From an uncultured Pseudothermotoga sp. (GTDB taxonomy: Bacteria; Thermotogota; Thermotogae; Thermotogales; DSM-5069), in contig CALKJI010000011.1 in NCBI GenBank assembly GCA_937995655.1, positions 62,001-126,000 on the forward strand: DNA of 64,000 nt, written 5' to 3'. Positions 27,614 to 37,588 of the stretch are shown here, piece after piece (within the stretch, counting starts at the first letter, position 1; every line of letters starts with the position of its first letter). The translations under genes and the position numbers were made by a program. The notes beneath the pieces are model-generated. The model saw nothing but the letters and a program-made list of their open reading frames with translations, made no database searches and had not been told where the DNA came from.

Positions 27614-28300
27614 ATGCTACGGATAACTAATTTGAGTTTCGAATACAAATCCAAAATGGCACTCAGTAATATAAATCTTCTGATTCATGATGGTGATTTT
27701 TTGCTCCTTACTGGTGCAAACGGTTCGGGGAAAACTACACTTTTGAAGATACTGTCCGGATTGTTGCCAATCCAAAGTGGCAGGATATTTCATAATACTG
27801 AGGAACTTTCCCAGAAAGATTTGAAAATGTTGTGTGGATATGTCTTTCACAATCCAGTGAATCAAATAATTGGTTCAACGGTGGAAGAAGATGTAGCTTT
27901 CGGCCTTGAAAACATGGGAATAGCAAGAATTATGATGCATGAAGAAGTTGAAAAGATCCTTCGTAAGTTTGAACTCTACAAATTTAGGGATGAAGATCCA
28001 ATGAATTTATCGGCAGGTCAAGCACAGAAGCTGGTAGTCGCTTCGATAGCTGTTTTGAAGCCAAAATACTTGTTCTTGGATGAACCAACTTCAATGCTTG
28101 ATGACAAAGGATGTCAACAGGTTAAGGAGGTTATTCAGTTGTTGAATAGAATAGGTGTTGCTATCGTGATATCGACTCACGAAATACACCTGTTCGCTGA
28201 TCTTGCAAAGAGGATTGTGCACCTCTCTAACGGGAGAATAGATTTTGATGGATCGATTGCTGACTTTATTAACTCTGACATAGATGATGTGGAAGAATAG
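27614..28300 (+). CDS. ECF-type (CbiO/EcfA-like) ABC transporter ATPase
   Basis: Walker A GANGSGKTTLL, VFHNPVNQIIGSTVEEDVAFGLEN (Q-loop typical of CbiO/EcfA), degenerate signature NLSAGQAQK, FLDEPTSMLD. Confidence 0.87.
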   Translation: MLRITNLSFEYKSKMALSNINLLIHDGDFLLLTGANGSGKTTLLKILSGLLPIQSGRIFHNTEELSQKDLKMLCGYVFHNPVNQIIGSTVEEDVAFGLENMGIARIMMHEEVEKILRKFELYKFRDEDPMNLSAGQAQKLVVASIAVLKPKYLFLDEPTSMLDDKGCQQVKEVIQLLNRIGVAIVISTHEIHLFADLAKRIVHLSNGRIDFDGSIADFINSDIDDVEE

Positions 28301-28312
28301 GGTGAAAACACC

Positions 28313-28969
28313 ATGTTTCAAATTGAATTAGAAAGTGTAAGTTTTTCTTACGATGATTCGAAAGTACTCTTAAAGGACATAAACATGTCAGTAAGTCGCC
28401 GCGATTTTGTTTTGATCACGGGTGATAACGGCACAGGTAAATCAACGCTTCTGAAGATAATCGCGGGAATCTTGAAACCAAAATCTGGATATGTGAAGAT
28501 CGACGGTAATTCTATATACGAAGATAAGAATTATTTTAGGAAAATAGGTTTTGTCATGCAGTACGCGGAAGATTCTTTTTTCTGTGATACGGTCTTCGAT
28601 GAAATTGCATTTGCGTCGAAAAACTTTGGGTTCGTTGATATTCAAAAGCGCGTGATGAACGCCATCAAGTTGACTGGAATAGATGAAGAGCTTCTTTACA
28701 AGAGTCCTTTTGAACTATCGAGTGGAGAGGCTCGTCGTGTTGCGATCGCATCGGCAATAGCCCATGAGCCCTTTTTCTTGATACTCGATGAACCATTTGT
28801 AGGTTTAGATAAACGTGGAAAAGAGTGTCTAACATCGATTTTAAAAAAATGGAAGGACACTCAAAGGGCCGTCATAATAGTTTCCCACCAACGAAAGTAC
28901 TTGACTAACCTTGCAAATAAAATATTCAAGCTTGAAGCGGGCAAACTTTTGAATGCTGATTCTCTTTGA
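28313..28969 (+). CDS. ECF-type ABC transporter ATPase (second copy)
   Basis: GDNGTGKSTLL, VMQYAEDSFFCDTVFDEIAF, ELSSGEARRVAIASAIAHEPFFLILDEPFVGLD. Confidence 0.87.
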   Translation: MFQIELESVSFSYDDSKVLLKDINMSVSRRDFVLITGDNGTGKSTLLKIIAGILKPKSGYVKIDGNSIYEDKNYFRKIGFVMQYAEDSFFCDTVFDEIAFASKNFGFVDIQKRVMNAIKLTGIDEELLYKSPFELSSGEARRVAIASAIAHEPFFLILDEPFVGLDKRGKECLTSILKKWKDTQRAVIIVSHQRKYLTNLANKIFKLEAGKLLNADSL

Positions 28970-29112
28970 TTGAAAATGCACCAACCTTTCGTCTTATCAA
29001 ACTCTTGACATGGATCGTAATTCTTTCACAAGTAAGAAGATGTATCTTAGTGCTTGTGAATTTTTAAATGAGTTCAATCAGATAGTGTTTGTTGATCATT
29101 CCAACAGTAAGT

Positions 29113-30087
29113 TCATTTATTATCATAGAGATGACAGGCTACAGTATGCATTGAAGCTATTTCTTCCAGTTGTGGCTCAATCTCGCCGCATATCTTCATT
29201 GCGTAGGGGCATCTTGTCACGAACCGACAGCCTTGTGGTGGGTTTATAGGACTTGGCACGTCTCCTTTCAGAACCATTTTCTGCCGTTTCATTTTTGGAT
29301 TTGGTACAGGTACTGCCGAAATCAACGCCTTTGTATAGGGGTGTAATGGATTGGAATAAAGCTCTTCACCTTCAGCAACTTCGACCATCTTTCCAAGGTA
29401 CATGACACCAATTCTATGAGATATATACTTGACGACATTCAATGCATGAGATATGAACAAGTAAGCCACACCAAGTTTTTGTTGTAGATTTTCGAGCAAT
29501 TTCAGTATCTGACTTTGTATCGAAACGTCCAATGCCGATACTGGTTCGTCACAGACTATCAAATCAGGCTCAGTCGAAAGAGCCCTCGCTATGCAGATCC
29601 TCTGTCTCTGACCCCCAGAAAATTCGTGAGGATATCTGTTGATGTGTTCTGGCGAGAGCCCAACCATATCTAGTAATTCTTTCACCCTCTTTTCAAGATC
29701 TCTCGAACTGATAATTCTGTGATAGACCATAGCCTCACCTACAATGTCTTTTACCGTTAACCTTGGATTTAATGAGCTATAAGGGTCTTGAAAGATAATC
29801 TGCATCTTCGGACGGAGTTTTCTCAACTCTTTTTCTTTCACGTTTGTTATATCTATACCTTTGAAGATCACCTTACCGCTCGTTGGTTGTACCAGTTTCA
29901 AGACACACCTACCAACGGTTGTTTTTCCACAGCCACTTTCCCCTACAAGGCCAAAGGTTTCACCTTTTTCAATGTGGAAAGTCACACCATCAACGGCTTT
30001 CACATCTGCAATGTTTTTTTGAAAAATGCCACCCTTTATAGGGAAGTACTTCACAAGGTCTTTTACTTCAACTATGTTGGTGGTCAT
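29113..30087 (-). CDS. Oligopeptide/dipeptide ABC transporter ATP-binding protein (DppF/OppF)
   Basis: GESGCGKTTVGRC, FSGGQRQRICIARALSTEPDLIVCDEPVSALDVS, C-terminal CRFVTRCPYAMKIC. Confidence 0.95.
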   Translation of the reverse strand: MTTNIVEVKDLVKYFPIKGGIFQKNIADVKAVDGVTFHIEKGETFGLVGESGCGKTTVGRCVLKLVQPTSGKVIFKGIDITNVKEKELRKLRPKMQIIFQDPYSSLNPRLTVKDIVGEAMVYHRIISSRDLEKRVKELLDMVGLSPEHINRYPHEFSGGQRQRICIARALSTEPDLIVCDEPVSALDVSIQSQILKLLENLQQKLGVAYLFISHALNVVKYISHRIGVMYLGKMVEVAEGEELYSNPLHPYTKALISAVPVPNPKMKRQKMVLKGDVPSPINPPQGCRFVTRCPYAMKICGEIEPQLEEIASMHTVACHLYDNK

Positions 30088-30091
30088 CCTT

Positions 30092-31075
30092 TCACTCCTC
30101 TGGGCTAGAGCCTCTCAGGAAACATCTGATCCTCCTATTTGGACTAATATTCACCAACGCAGGCATCTTTTGACTACAGATTTCTATGGCTTCATCACAC
30201 CTTGGGTGGAATCGACATCCAGGAGGCATTTCGATGGCGTTAGGAACATTACCTTCAATAGTGTGAAGCGGCTGTTTTCCCGGTTCGAGTTTGGGTATCG
30301 ACTTGAGTAAACCGATCGTATATGGGTGCAATGGATTGTCGAACAAATCTATACAAGGAGCCTCTTCAACTATCTGACCAGCATACATTACAAGCACTCT
30401 GCTACACATTTCTGCTATCACACCAAGGTCATGTGTAATCAATAAAACACTCATTCCAAATCTTTCTTTGAGTTGTGTTACCAGATCGAGTATTTGAGCT
30501 TGAACTGTCACATCAAGTGCTGTTGTTGGTTCATCTGCTATCAAAAGTTTTGGGTTACACGATAAAGCCATCGCTATCATTGCCCTTTGCCTCATCCCAC
30601 CAGACATCTGATGAGGGTAATCGTTAAAACGTTTTTCAGGATTTGGAATGCCAACAATCTTTAGCATCTCGATAGCCTTTTTCTTTGCCTCATCTTTACT
30701 AACGTTCTGATGCACAACAATTGCCTCAGCTATCTGCTTGCCAACCGTTATCACTGGGTTGAGCGAGGTCATTGGTTCCTGAAAGATCATAGACAGTACG
30801 TTACCTCGAATCTGTCTCATCTCGTTCTCTGGTTTTTCAAGCAGATTGACACCATCAAAGAGGATCTTACCTGATGTAATCTTTGCTGGTGGCATTGGTA
30901 ATAACCTCATAATCGCAAGTGAGGTTACAGATTTTCCACAGCCAGATTCACCAACCAAGCCGAGAACCTCTTCCTTTCCTATTGAAAAGGTCACATGATC
31001 AACTGCATTTACTATTCCCTCGCTTGTAAAGAACTTTACAGAGAGATCTTCGACCTCAAGTATCCTTTGATTCAT
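30092..31075 (-). CDS. Oligopeptide/dipeptide ABC transporter ATP-binding protein (DppD/OppD)
   Basis: GESGCGKSVTSLAIMRL, MSGGMRQRAMIAMALSCNPKLLIADEPTTALDVT, PPGCRFHPRCDEAIEIC. Confidence 0.95.
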   Translation of the reverse strand: MNQRILEVEDLSVKFFTSEGIVNAVDHVTFSIGKEEVLGLVGESGCGKSVTSLAIMRLLPMPPAKITSGKILFDGVNLLEKPENEMRQIRGNVLSMIFQEPMTSLNPVITVGKQIAEAIVVHQNVSKDEAKKKAIEMLKIVGIPNPEKRFNDYPHQMSGGMRQRAMIAMALSCNPKLLIADEPTTALDVTVQAQILDLVTQLKERFGMSVLLITHDLGVIAEMCSRVLVMYAGQIVEEAPCIDLFDNPLHPYTIGLLKSIPKLEPGKQPLHTIEGNVPNAIEMPPGCRFHPRCDEAIEICSQKMPALVNISPNRRIRCFLRGSSPEE

Positions 31076-32215
31076 CTACTCACCACCGTGAAGAATTCTT
31101 CGCGCACCGATATATTTTTTATCAAGACTCTCTGAATAATCAGGACTGGCAGGATCAAAACTGTTGATCGACACGCCGTTACTCCCAGAATGAATGTATT
31201 TCAAATCGCCGATATAGATGCCCACGTGTGATGGACCAGGCTTGTAAGTTTGAAAGAACACTAGATCTCCTGGCCGTAAATCTTTTCTGTTTTCAATCAC
31301 CTCTCCTTGTTCAAATTGCATATCTGCATCTCTTCTCAAAAAGTATCCAGCCATCTTAAAACAAAATTGAGTAAAGCCAGAACAATCAAAACCAAAGGAT
31401 GTGGTGCCAGCCCACAAATAAGGAAGACCAAGGTGTTGTTTGGCTAAACTGATTATGTAGGATGCGTCCTTCTTTGATGAAAAGACCTCTTCTCGCGAGT
31501 TGAAAAAGGCAAGGTTTGTACTTTTCATGTAGACTTTTTTCTTTTCCGGTAGCTGTACCAATGTCCATTGATCATCAGCTTCTAGGAAAGGCAAGATTGT
31601 ACCTTGCACAATCTTTTGTTGTAATAACGTCCTGTCTGTCTCACTGTAAATTTCGGCAAATCTACCTATCACCAAAACGAATTTGTTAGAGAGATAGTCG
31701 TTCAAATCTCTTTTATCTATAATCCAAAGATTTTGGTCGTCGATCCAGCCAAGATATGAGTCTTCCATTTGAACAAAATACCAGCTATCACTTTGTTTCA
31801 AAAGTTTGACTATTTCACCCATTCTCGCTTGTGTTACAGCATTCTTTTGTGAAACTTTTCTTGGTCCATCCATCAAGTTCACCACGGGAACCTTCACTAT
31901 GGCAAAGACCTTTTCACCAAGAGAATCTTGTGGTAGGAGCGTCACTTTGTCTTCCACAGGGATTTTTAGAGTCTCGGTCAGTGTTAAGATCAATTCATCT
32001 TTCAAACTCTGGTCATTTGTTTCGCCAAATAAAACTATCTTTGAGTCTGAGAAGTCAACACGAACTGTAAAAACCTTTTCTCTTGTGTCGATTTTCATCA
32101 TGCTTTTGAAATCTTTAACTACTTGATTTGCCTTTTCTAATAAATCCATCCTTCCATCACTCCCAAAGATCATTACTGTCGTTACCAAGAACAAGAGAAT
32201 CGATTTCTTCATCAT
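31076..32215 (-). CDS. Secreted SH3b + NlpC/P60 cysteine endopeptidase (YkfC-like)
   Basis: Signal peptide MMKKSILLFLVTTVMIFG; two SH3-like segments; FDCSGFTQFCFKMAGYFLRRDADMQFEQG...GDLVFFQTYKPGPSHVGIYIGDLKYIHSG (C-H-H). Confidence 0.9.
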   Translation of the reverse strand: MMKKSILLFLVTTVMIFGSDGRMDLLEKANQVVKDFKSMMKIDTREKVFTVRVDFSDSKIVLFGETNDQSLKDELILTLTETLKIPVEDKVTLLPQDSLGEKVFAIVKVPVVNLMDGPRKVSQKNAVTQARMGEIVKLLKQSDSWYFVQMEDSYLGWIDDQNLWIIDKRDLNDYLSNKFVLVIGRFAEIYSETDRTLLQQKIVQGTILPFLEADDQWTLVQLPEKKKVYMKSTNLAFFNSREEVFSSKKDASYIISLAKQHLGLPYLWAGTTSFGFDCSGFTQFCFKMAGYFLRRDADMQFEQGEVIENRKDLRPGDLVFFQTYKPGPSHVGIYIGDLKYIHSGSNGVSINSFDPASPDYSESLDKKYIGARRILHGGE

Positions 32216-32231
32216 GGCTTTCTCACTCCAT

Positions 32232-33113
32232 TTATTGCTTCAATCTGGGATCGAGTGCGTCACGAAGCCCATCTCCCAATAGATTGAAAGCAAAGGTTGT
32301 CAACATGAGTACAATACCTGGCCAGACGGCATACCACGGTTGAATTCTCAAATACGAACTAGCTGACCTTATCATATTACCCCAACTTGGTGTTGGTGGG
32401 AGTATTCCAAGTCCCAAAAAGGAAAGCCCTGCTTCTGCCAAAATGGAGCCGGGAATTCCTATAGAAACAGAAACTATAATTGGTCCCATGCAATTGGGAA
32501 GGATGTGCTTTACGATGATTCTGAAATCTGACAGTCCTTGAGCTTTTGCCGCCTCGACAAACTCTGTTTCTTTCAGCGCAATCACTTGACTTCTAACTAA
32601 TCGAGCCTTTCCAGCCCAACCTATTATAGATAAGGCAATAAACATGTTCACAATACCTGGCCCGAGTGCAAACATCATGCCTATGTAGAAGAGCAAGTCT
32701 GGAAAGGCAAACAACATGTCGGCAACTCGCATCATGACCATATCTATCGCGCCACCATAGTAACCAGCCAATGCACCTATGAGAACACCAATCAAGGTAG
32801 TTATGATTTGCGTCACAACACCAATCATTAAAGAAACTCTGGCGCCATAAAGCAGACGCGAGAAGATATCTCTCCCATATTCATCTGACCCCAGTATATA
32901 AACACCATTGCTGCATATCCTTGAAGGTGAACCACTTGGTTTTAAACGATTGGGTAAATCTATTTTGTTTGGATCGGCAGGAGCGAAAAATGGTGCAAAG
33001 AGGGCAGCGAATACTATTATGATTATAAATATCAAACCAAAGATCGCCGGTTTGTTTCTTTTCAATCTCTTGTATGCATCTTTGTATAGAGAGAGAGACT
33101 TCCTTTCAGTCAC
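32232..33113 (-). CDS. Oligopeptide ABC transporter permease (DppC/OppC)
   Basis: GSDEYGRDIFSRLLYGARVSL; EAAKAQGLSDFRIIVKHILPN EAA loop; LGDGLRDALDPRLK. Confidence 0.95.
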   Translation of the reverse strand: MTERKSLSLYKDAYKRLKRNKPAIFGLIFIIIIVFAALFAPFFAPADPNKIDLPNRLKPSGSPSRICSNGVYILGSDEYGRDIFSRLLYGARVSLMIGVVTQIITTLIGVLIGALAGYYGGAIDMVMMRVADMLFAFPDLLFYIGMMFALGPGIVNMFIALSIIGWAGKARLVRSQVIALKETEFVEAAKAQGLSDFRIIVKHILPNCMGPIIVSVSIGIPGSILAEAGLSFLGLGILPPTPSWGNMIRSASSYLRIQPWYAVWPGIVLMLTTFAFNLLGDGLRDALDPRLKQ

Positions 33114-33125
33114 TTTTGTTACCCC

Positions 33126-34046
33126 CTACTTTAGGCGAATCCTTGGATTCAAAAATGCATAAGAGATATCAACAATGAGGTTACCAAGTATATAAATAAC
33201 CGCCGTGAACAAGACGACTCCTTGCACAAGTGGGTAATCCCTTTCAGATAGTGCCCAAAGCGACAGCCTTCCCAGGCCAGGTATGGCAAAAACGCTCTCT
33301 GTCAGAATAGATCCCGTCAAGAGGCCACTCAATTGCATACCAAGTATGGTCACTACCGGTATCATGGCATTTTTCAGAGCATGAATGAATATAACTGCCC
33401 TTTCACTCAAACCTTTTGCCCGAGCAGTCCTTATATAATCCTGGCGAATGACATCCAAGAGGGCACTTCTTGTGTAACGTGCTATGGATGCCGCAAACCT
33501 TGTTCCTAAGACAATGGCAGGCAATATCATGTGTTTTACACTGTAGTAACCAGATATGGGAAACCATCCCAATTTGAGACCAAAGATCAACTGCGCGATG
33601 ACTGCAACCCAGAATACTGGTGCACTTATACCAGCAAGTGCCACTATCATCATAGAGTGGTCAAAAAGCGAATACTGCTTAACTGCCGAAATAATTCCAA
33701 CGGAAACACCAAGGATAATCGCCACAAGATATGCAGAGAGGGCAAGTTTTAAGGTAGTTGGAAATGTATCACCGATCATTTTTGAAACAGGTATGCCTGT
33801 TTTAAAGGATTTTCCAAGATCTCCCCGAGCAGCATTGAATACAAATCTAAGATACTGAATGACTAAGGGATCATTTAAACCCAATTGTTCTCTGATTTGA
33901 TTTATAGTTTGGGGGTCTGCGTGCTTGCCCACCATCTCAAGTACAGGATCACCAGGAACGACATTCAAAAGTACGAAGGTTATAAGAGTGACACCTATAA
34001 CAACTGGGATTGAAAAGATCAGACGTCGAACTATGTATTGGATCAC
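33126..34046 (-). CDS. Oligopeptide ABC transporter permease (DppB/OppB)
   Basis: MIQYIVRRLIFSIPVVIGVTLITFVLLNVVPGDP; IRTARAKGLSERAVIFIHALKNAMIPVVTILG. Confidence 0.95.
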   Translation of the reverse strand: MIQYIVRRLIFSIPVVIGVTLITFVLLNVVPGDPVLEMVGKHADPQTINQIREQLGLNDPLVIQYLRFVFNAARGDLGKSFKTGIPVSKMIGDTFPTTLKLALSAYLVAIILGVSVGIISAVKQYSLFDHSMMIVALAGISAPVFWVAVIAQLIFGLKLGWFPISGYYSVKHMILPAIVLGTRFAASIARYTRSALLDVIRQDYIRTARAKGLSERAVIFIHALKNAMIPVVTILGMQLSGLLTGSILTESVFAIPGLGRLSLWALSERDYPLVQGVVLFTAVIYILGNLIVDISYAFLNPRIRLK

Positions 34047-34070
34047 TTTGTGACCTCCTGTTGCAATGAT

Positions 34071-34091
34071 GGGTGGGGCTATGCCCCACCC
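34071..34091 (-). terminator. Strong intercistronic hairpin between the substrate-binding protein gene and the DppB permease gene
   Basis: GGGTGGGGC-TAT-GCCCCACCC, 9-bp perfect stem; no U-run on the minus strand, so more likely a 3' stabiliser or partial attenuator. Confidence 0.6.
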
Positions 34092-34097
34092 ATTTTG

Positions 34098-35651
34098 TCA
34101 TTGTTTGTAAGCGTACAGGTACAGAGTTATACCAGTTGGGTGAGCAATAACCCCATGTACATTTTTCTGCGTGGCAAGTAAGTATTTAAGATGGAACAAA
34201 GGTATTATGGCAACATCTTCTCTAAGGATTTTGTATTCAATCTGCCTGTACATCTCTTCTCTCTTTTGAGGATCTACTTCTATGCTTGCTTTTTCTATCA
34301 TTTCCTGTACTTCTTCGTTGTTATAACCTGAAGACATTTGATTGTCTCTTCCAAAGAAGACTTCTATGTAATTATCTGGATCGGGAATATCGGCCCACCA
34401 GTTACCGTATCCTGCAGGTATCTTTCCTTCGTTTCTCGCCTGGCGAAATGCAGCTCTTTCTATGGGTACTATCTCAAGGTCTATTCCAACCTCTTTTGCC
34501 ATCGCTTGGATGATGATGTTGGCTTGACTCAATGTATCCCCGCCAGACTGCCATGCCGTTACCTTACCTATGTTTCCAAGTTGTGCAACGATCTTTCTCG
34601 CTTCTTCAGGGTTGTAATCGTATGCGGGACCTTCACCGAGCGGATATGCTCCAGGTATACCTGGTGTAACAAAGCTTTTTGCGACAACTGCACGAGGTCC
34701 AAAAAGTGATTGAGCCATTTCTTGCTTGTTGATCGCAAGTGCCATTGCTTTTCTGAGCAATGGGTTTGACCACTTTGGATCTTTCAGATTCATTATGAAA
34801 AAGTAGGTATTCAGCGCTTCTTTTTCGATGATATTGTATTTTCCACTCTTTTTAATTCTTTCGTATTCGAGTACGGGTATTGTTACAACATCAAGAGTGC
34901 CGGCTTCAAACTCCATCAATGCCACCGTTGAATCTGGTACAATTCTGTAAACAATTGAATCCAGGTAGGGTAAGCCCGGCTCGAAATAGTACGGATTTCT
35001 CTCAAAAACAATTTCTGTATTGGGAGTGTGCGTTTTCAACCTGAAAGGACCAGTTCCAACAGGTTTGAGCCTCCAGCTTTCACCCGCAGCTTTCACAAGT
35101 TTTTCAGAGAATATACTTGCTGCCGGTACAGCGAGGTTTTGTAAAAATGGAGCATAAGGTTTTTCAAGAATGATCTGGAACTTGTAATCATCGATTTTCT
35201 TGAAGCCTTCCAGAGATGTTGATTCGCCATTTTTGAAAGCGGTAGCTCCAAGTATGGGCTCGAAGAGCCATTTGCTTGCACCCCTACCTTTCGGACTGAG
35301 CATTCTCTCAATGGTGAATTTCACATCGTCACTGGTCAGCTCGGTCTTACCGTCGTGAAATTTGATTCCTTTTTTCAGTTCGAAGGTGTAAACAAGACCA
35401 TCTTGTGAAATCTCTGGCATCTTAACGAGTAATTCTGGTTCAAGTTCAAGTGTCTCACCTTTGTACCTCACTAATGTGCTGAACAGTAGACGAGCCATAC
35501 CGTATGTTTGTAGATAAGTGTCTTCCTGTGGATCAAAGATCATGCGGTCCGATGTCCAGTAATCATAGAGTACACCACCGCGTTTTGGAGCTTGTGCAAA
35601 GATGAATACTGTCACTACGATTAATGCAAGAACCAGCAGAAATTTTCTCAC
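34098..35651 (-). CDS. Peptide ABC transporter substrate-binding protein (SBP family 5)
   Basis: Signal peptide MRKFLLVLALIVVTVFIFAQA; KGIKFHDGKTELTSDDVKFTIERM; SBP_bac_5 style. Confidence 0.95.
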   Translation of the reverse strand: MRKFLLVLALIVVTVFIFAQAPKRGGVLYDYWTSDRMIFDPQEDTYLQTYGMARLLFSTLVRYKGETLELEPELLVKMPEISQDGLVYTFELKKGIKFHDGKTELTSDDVKFTIERMLSPKGRGASKWLFEPILGATAFKNGESTSLEGFKKIDDYKFQIILEKPYAPFLQNLAVPAASIFSEKLVKAAGESWRLKPVGTGPFRLKTHTPNTEIVFERNPYYFEPGLPYLDSIVYRIVPDSTVALMEFEAGTLDVVTIPVLEYERIKKSGKYNIIEKEALNTYFFIMNLKDPKWSNPLLRKAMALAINKQEMAQSLFGPRAVVAKSFVTPGIPGAYPLGEGPAYDYNPEEARKIVAQLGNIGKVTAWQSGGDTLSQANIIIQAMAKEVGIDLEIVPIERAAFRQARNEGKIPAGYGNWWADIPDPDNYIEVFFGRDNQMSSGYNNEEVQEMIEKASIEVDPQKREEMYRQIEYKILREDVAIIPLFHLKYLLATQKNVHGVIAHPTGITLYLYAYKQ

Positions 35652-35827
35652 AGGTATTCCCCCCTTAAGTATGGTTTGCTTGTGTTTTTGAGAATCACAT
35701 AATAAAATTTATCATAAATTTACCTGGTTAGTCAAGCCTTCATAGTAACGATACGAAATTCATGTTGTATAAACAAAATGACATATTGGAGCCAACGCTA
35801 TGAACATGAGTTTTTCTAGTTTGAGAT

Positions 35828-37441
35828 TTAAGATTTTCTTATGAACTCATTTTTTATAAGCAGATCGAGTACATCTGCCACTTCTTTTTTGTCTATGTTT
35901 AAATAATTCGCAGCGAATGTTACACAGGCATCGTAGTCATTCAAGTATCTTGCCCCAAGATTCAATATCTCTCCTAAATCAATCATGTACCTTTTGTCGA
36001 AAGCTTCACCAACCTTGTCCAACCATTCATAACCAAGGGGCCCTGCTTTGGTTGGTCCTATTTTCGTTTTGGGTTCGACCAAAGAAAGATCAGTTTTCCT
36101 TTCAATTATCGCTTTGATCAAATTCGCTCCTGGTTGATCCTGGATGCCTAACAGGAAGGCTCTTATTCTGGAATCTGAAAGTTCTTTTATATTTCTCGGT
36201 ATGTCGTGCGAGAATCTCAAGGTACGTAAAACAGCTTCACCAACCCAACTGAACATCTTCTGATCACATTTGTCAGGTGTGTCTTCACTGGTATGATAAT
36301 ACCTATCGGGCCATTGGCCAATAAATGGTGATGGAATGCCGTAGTTTTCGAATACAATGTGGTCCGATCCACTTTTCAATTTGACCCTGAAGAACCTTCT
36401 ACTGGGAGATTCTGAGTTGATCGGTGTATAGATCATCAAGGATTCATATAGAAGTTCGTCATAATAGATGGGCAGCAAGAAAGGCGTCTCATGAAGTAAC
36501 AAAGTGGCCCCTGTTTTGGATTGATCCTCTGCGATCATGTCCAAGTTGATGACATAATTATAATCAGATTGAGTTGCATAAGGAAGGCTGCCATAGAATT
36601 CTGGTAAGAGAAGTACATCCACATCTACATTGAGTTGTTGCTCATTCAGCTCTTTGCACAAATGTAGCGCCAAGGCTGAGCCTGATGCATTATCATTGGC
36701 ACCAGGGCTTGGGTGACACAGATGTGCCACTATGCCAATCTTGGTTTTGGAATTTTTAGAGTGTCTTACTCTCAAAACTTGAACAGTACCTCTCTTTAAC
36801 TCGCTATTTATAAAAAACTTGATCCTGTAGCCTTTGTTGGTGATTTCTTTTAGAAAGTTGTATTGATTAAAGGTGAGTGAAAAACCAAAAGCTCCATAGT
36901 TACTATCTTCGAAAGTATGAGGCAAAGAAAGATAATTCACGGTGTTTGACATCTTTTCTGGAGTTCTACCTATTGATTCATCTTGAGATCTCATATAGTA
37001 CACAAGGAGGCATTTAGCTCCTAAAGTTTTTACATACTTCTTGAAGGCTTTAGATGGATTTTCATTGACCAAGACAGCTTTGGCTGTAAAATCTCCCTCG
37101 TAGTTCTCATCCACTAACTCTAGGGATAGCCAACCCTTCGTTGGATTGCTCCCAAAGAGAACGCTGGTTTTGCAGCCTCTGAAAGAATTTATGAAAACTC
37201 TTGGTTTTTCAAGCCACAGTTCAGCGTCTTTGATGTTCCAGACCATAGTTGATTCAAAATTGCCGTATCTGACACCACCTGTAGGGTATTCAAGAACATC
37301 TATATTTTTTTCACCTATGCCCCATTCTATAAGAATTTCTCTCAATCTTTCCACAAGATCTCTGTATTCTTCGCTTCCTCTTGCTCTGTGAAAGGATGAG
37401 ATAAACCTCATAGTCTCGAAAACTTCATATTGATTGATCAT
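35828..37441 (-). CDS. Aminopeptidase-like protein (DUF4910/M28-type with DUF2172-like organisation)
   Basis: VAHLCHPSPGANDNASGSALALHLCKEL metal-binding motif, LDMIAEDQ, SGSDHIVFENYGIPS; C-terminal winged-helix-like region. Start assumed at the second Met (37441). Confidence 0.8.
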   Translation of the reverse strand: MINQYEVFETMRFISSFHRARGSEEYRDLVERLREILIEWGIGEKNIDVLEYPTGGVRYGNFESTMVWNIKDAELWLEKPRVFINSFRGCKTSVLFGSNPTKGWLSLELVDENYEGDFTAKAVLVNENPSKAFKKYVKTLGAKCLLVYYMRSQDESIGRTPEKMSNTVNYLSLPHTFEDSNYGAFGFSLTFNQYNFLKEITNKGYRIKFFINSELKRGTVQVLRVRHSKNSKTKIGIVAHLCHPSPGANDNASGSALALHLCKELNEQQLNVDVDVLLLPEFYGSLPYATQSDYNYVINLDMIAEDQSKTGATLLLHETPFLLPIYYDELLYESLMIYTPINSESPSRRFFRVKLKSGSDHIVFENYGIPSPFIGQWPDRYYHTSEDTPDKCDQKMFSWVGEAVLRTLRFSHDIPRNIKELSDSRIRAFLLGIQDQPGANLIKAIIERKTDLSLVEPKTKIGPTKAGPLGYEWLDKVGEAFDKRYMIDLGEILNLGARYLNDYDACVTFAANYLNIDKKEVADVLDLLIKNEFIRKS

Positions 37442-37588
37442 ACACACACCTCCTTGATAAATTTTACGCTTGATCTATGTCCTGTTTTCAAAGATTTGTT
37501 TTATTAGAGTTTTCTTAAAAAGTAGAACACATATCTTTCAGAATCAGACAATTATAGTGAATGGAAAAAACTGACGGAGGTGATTTGA

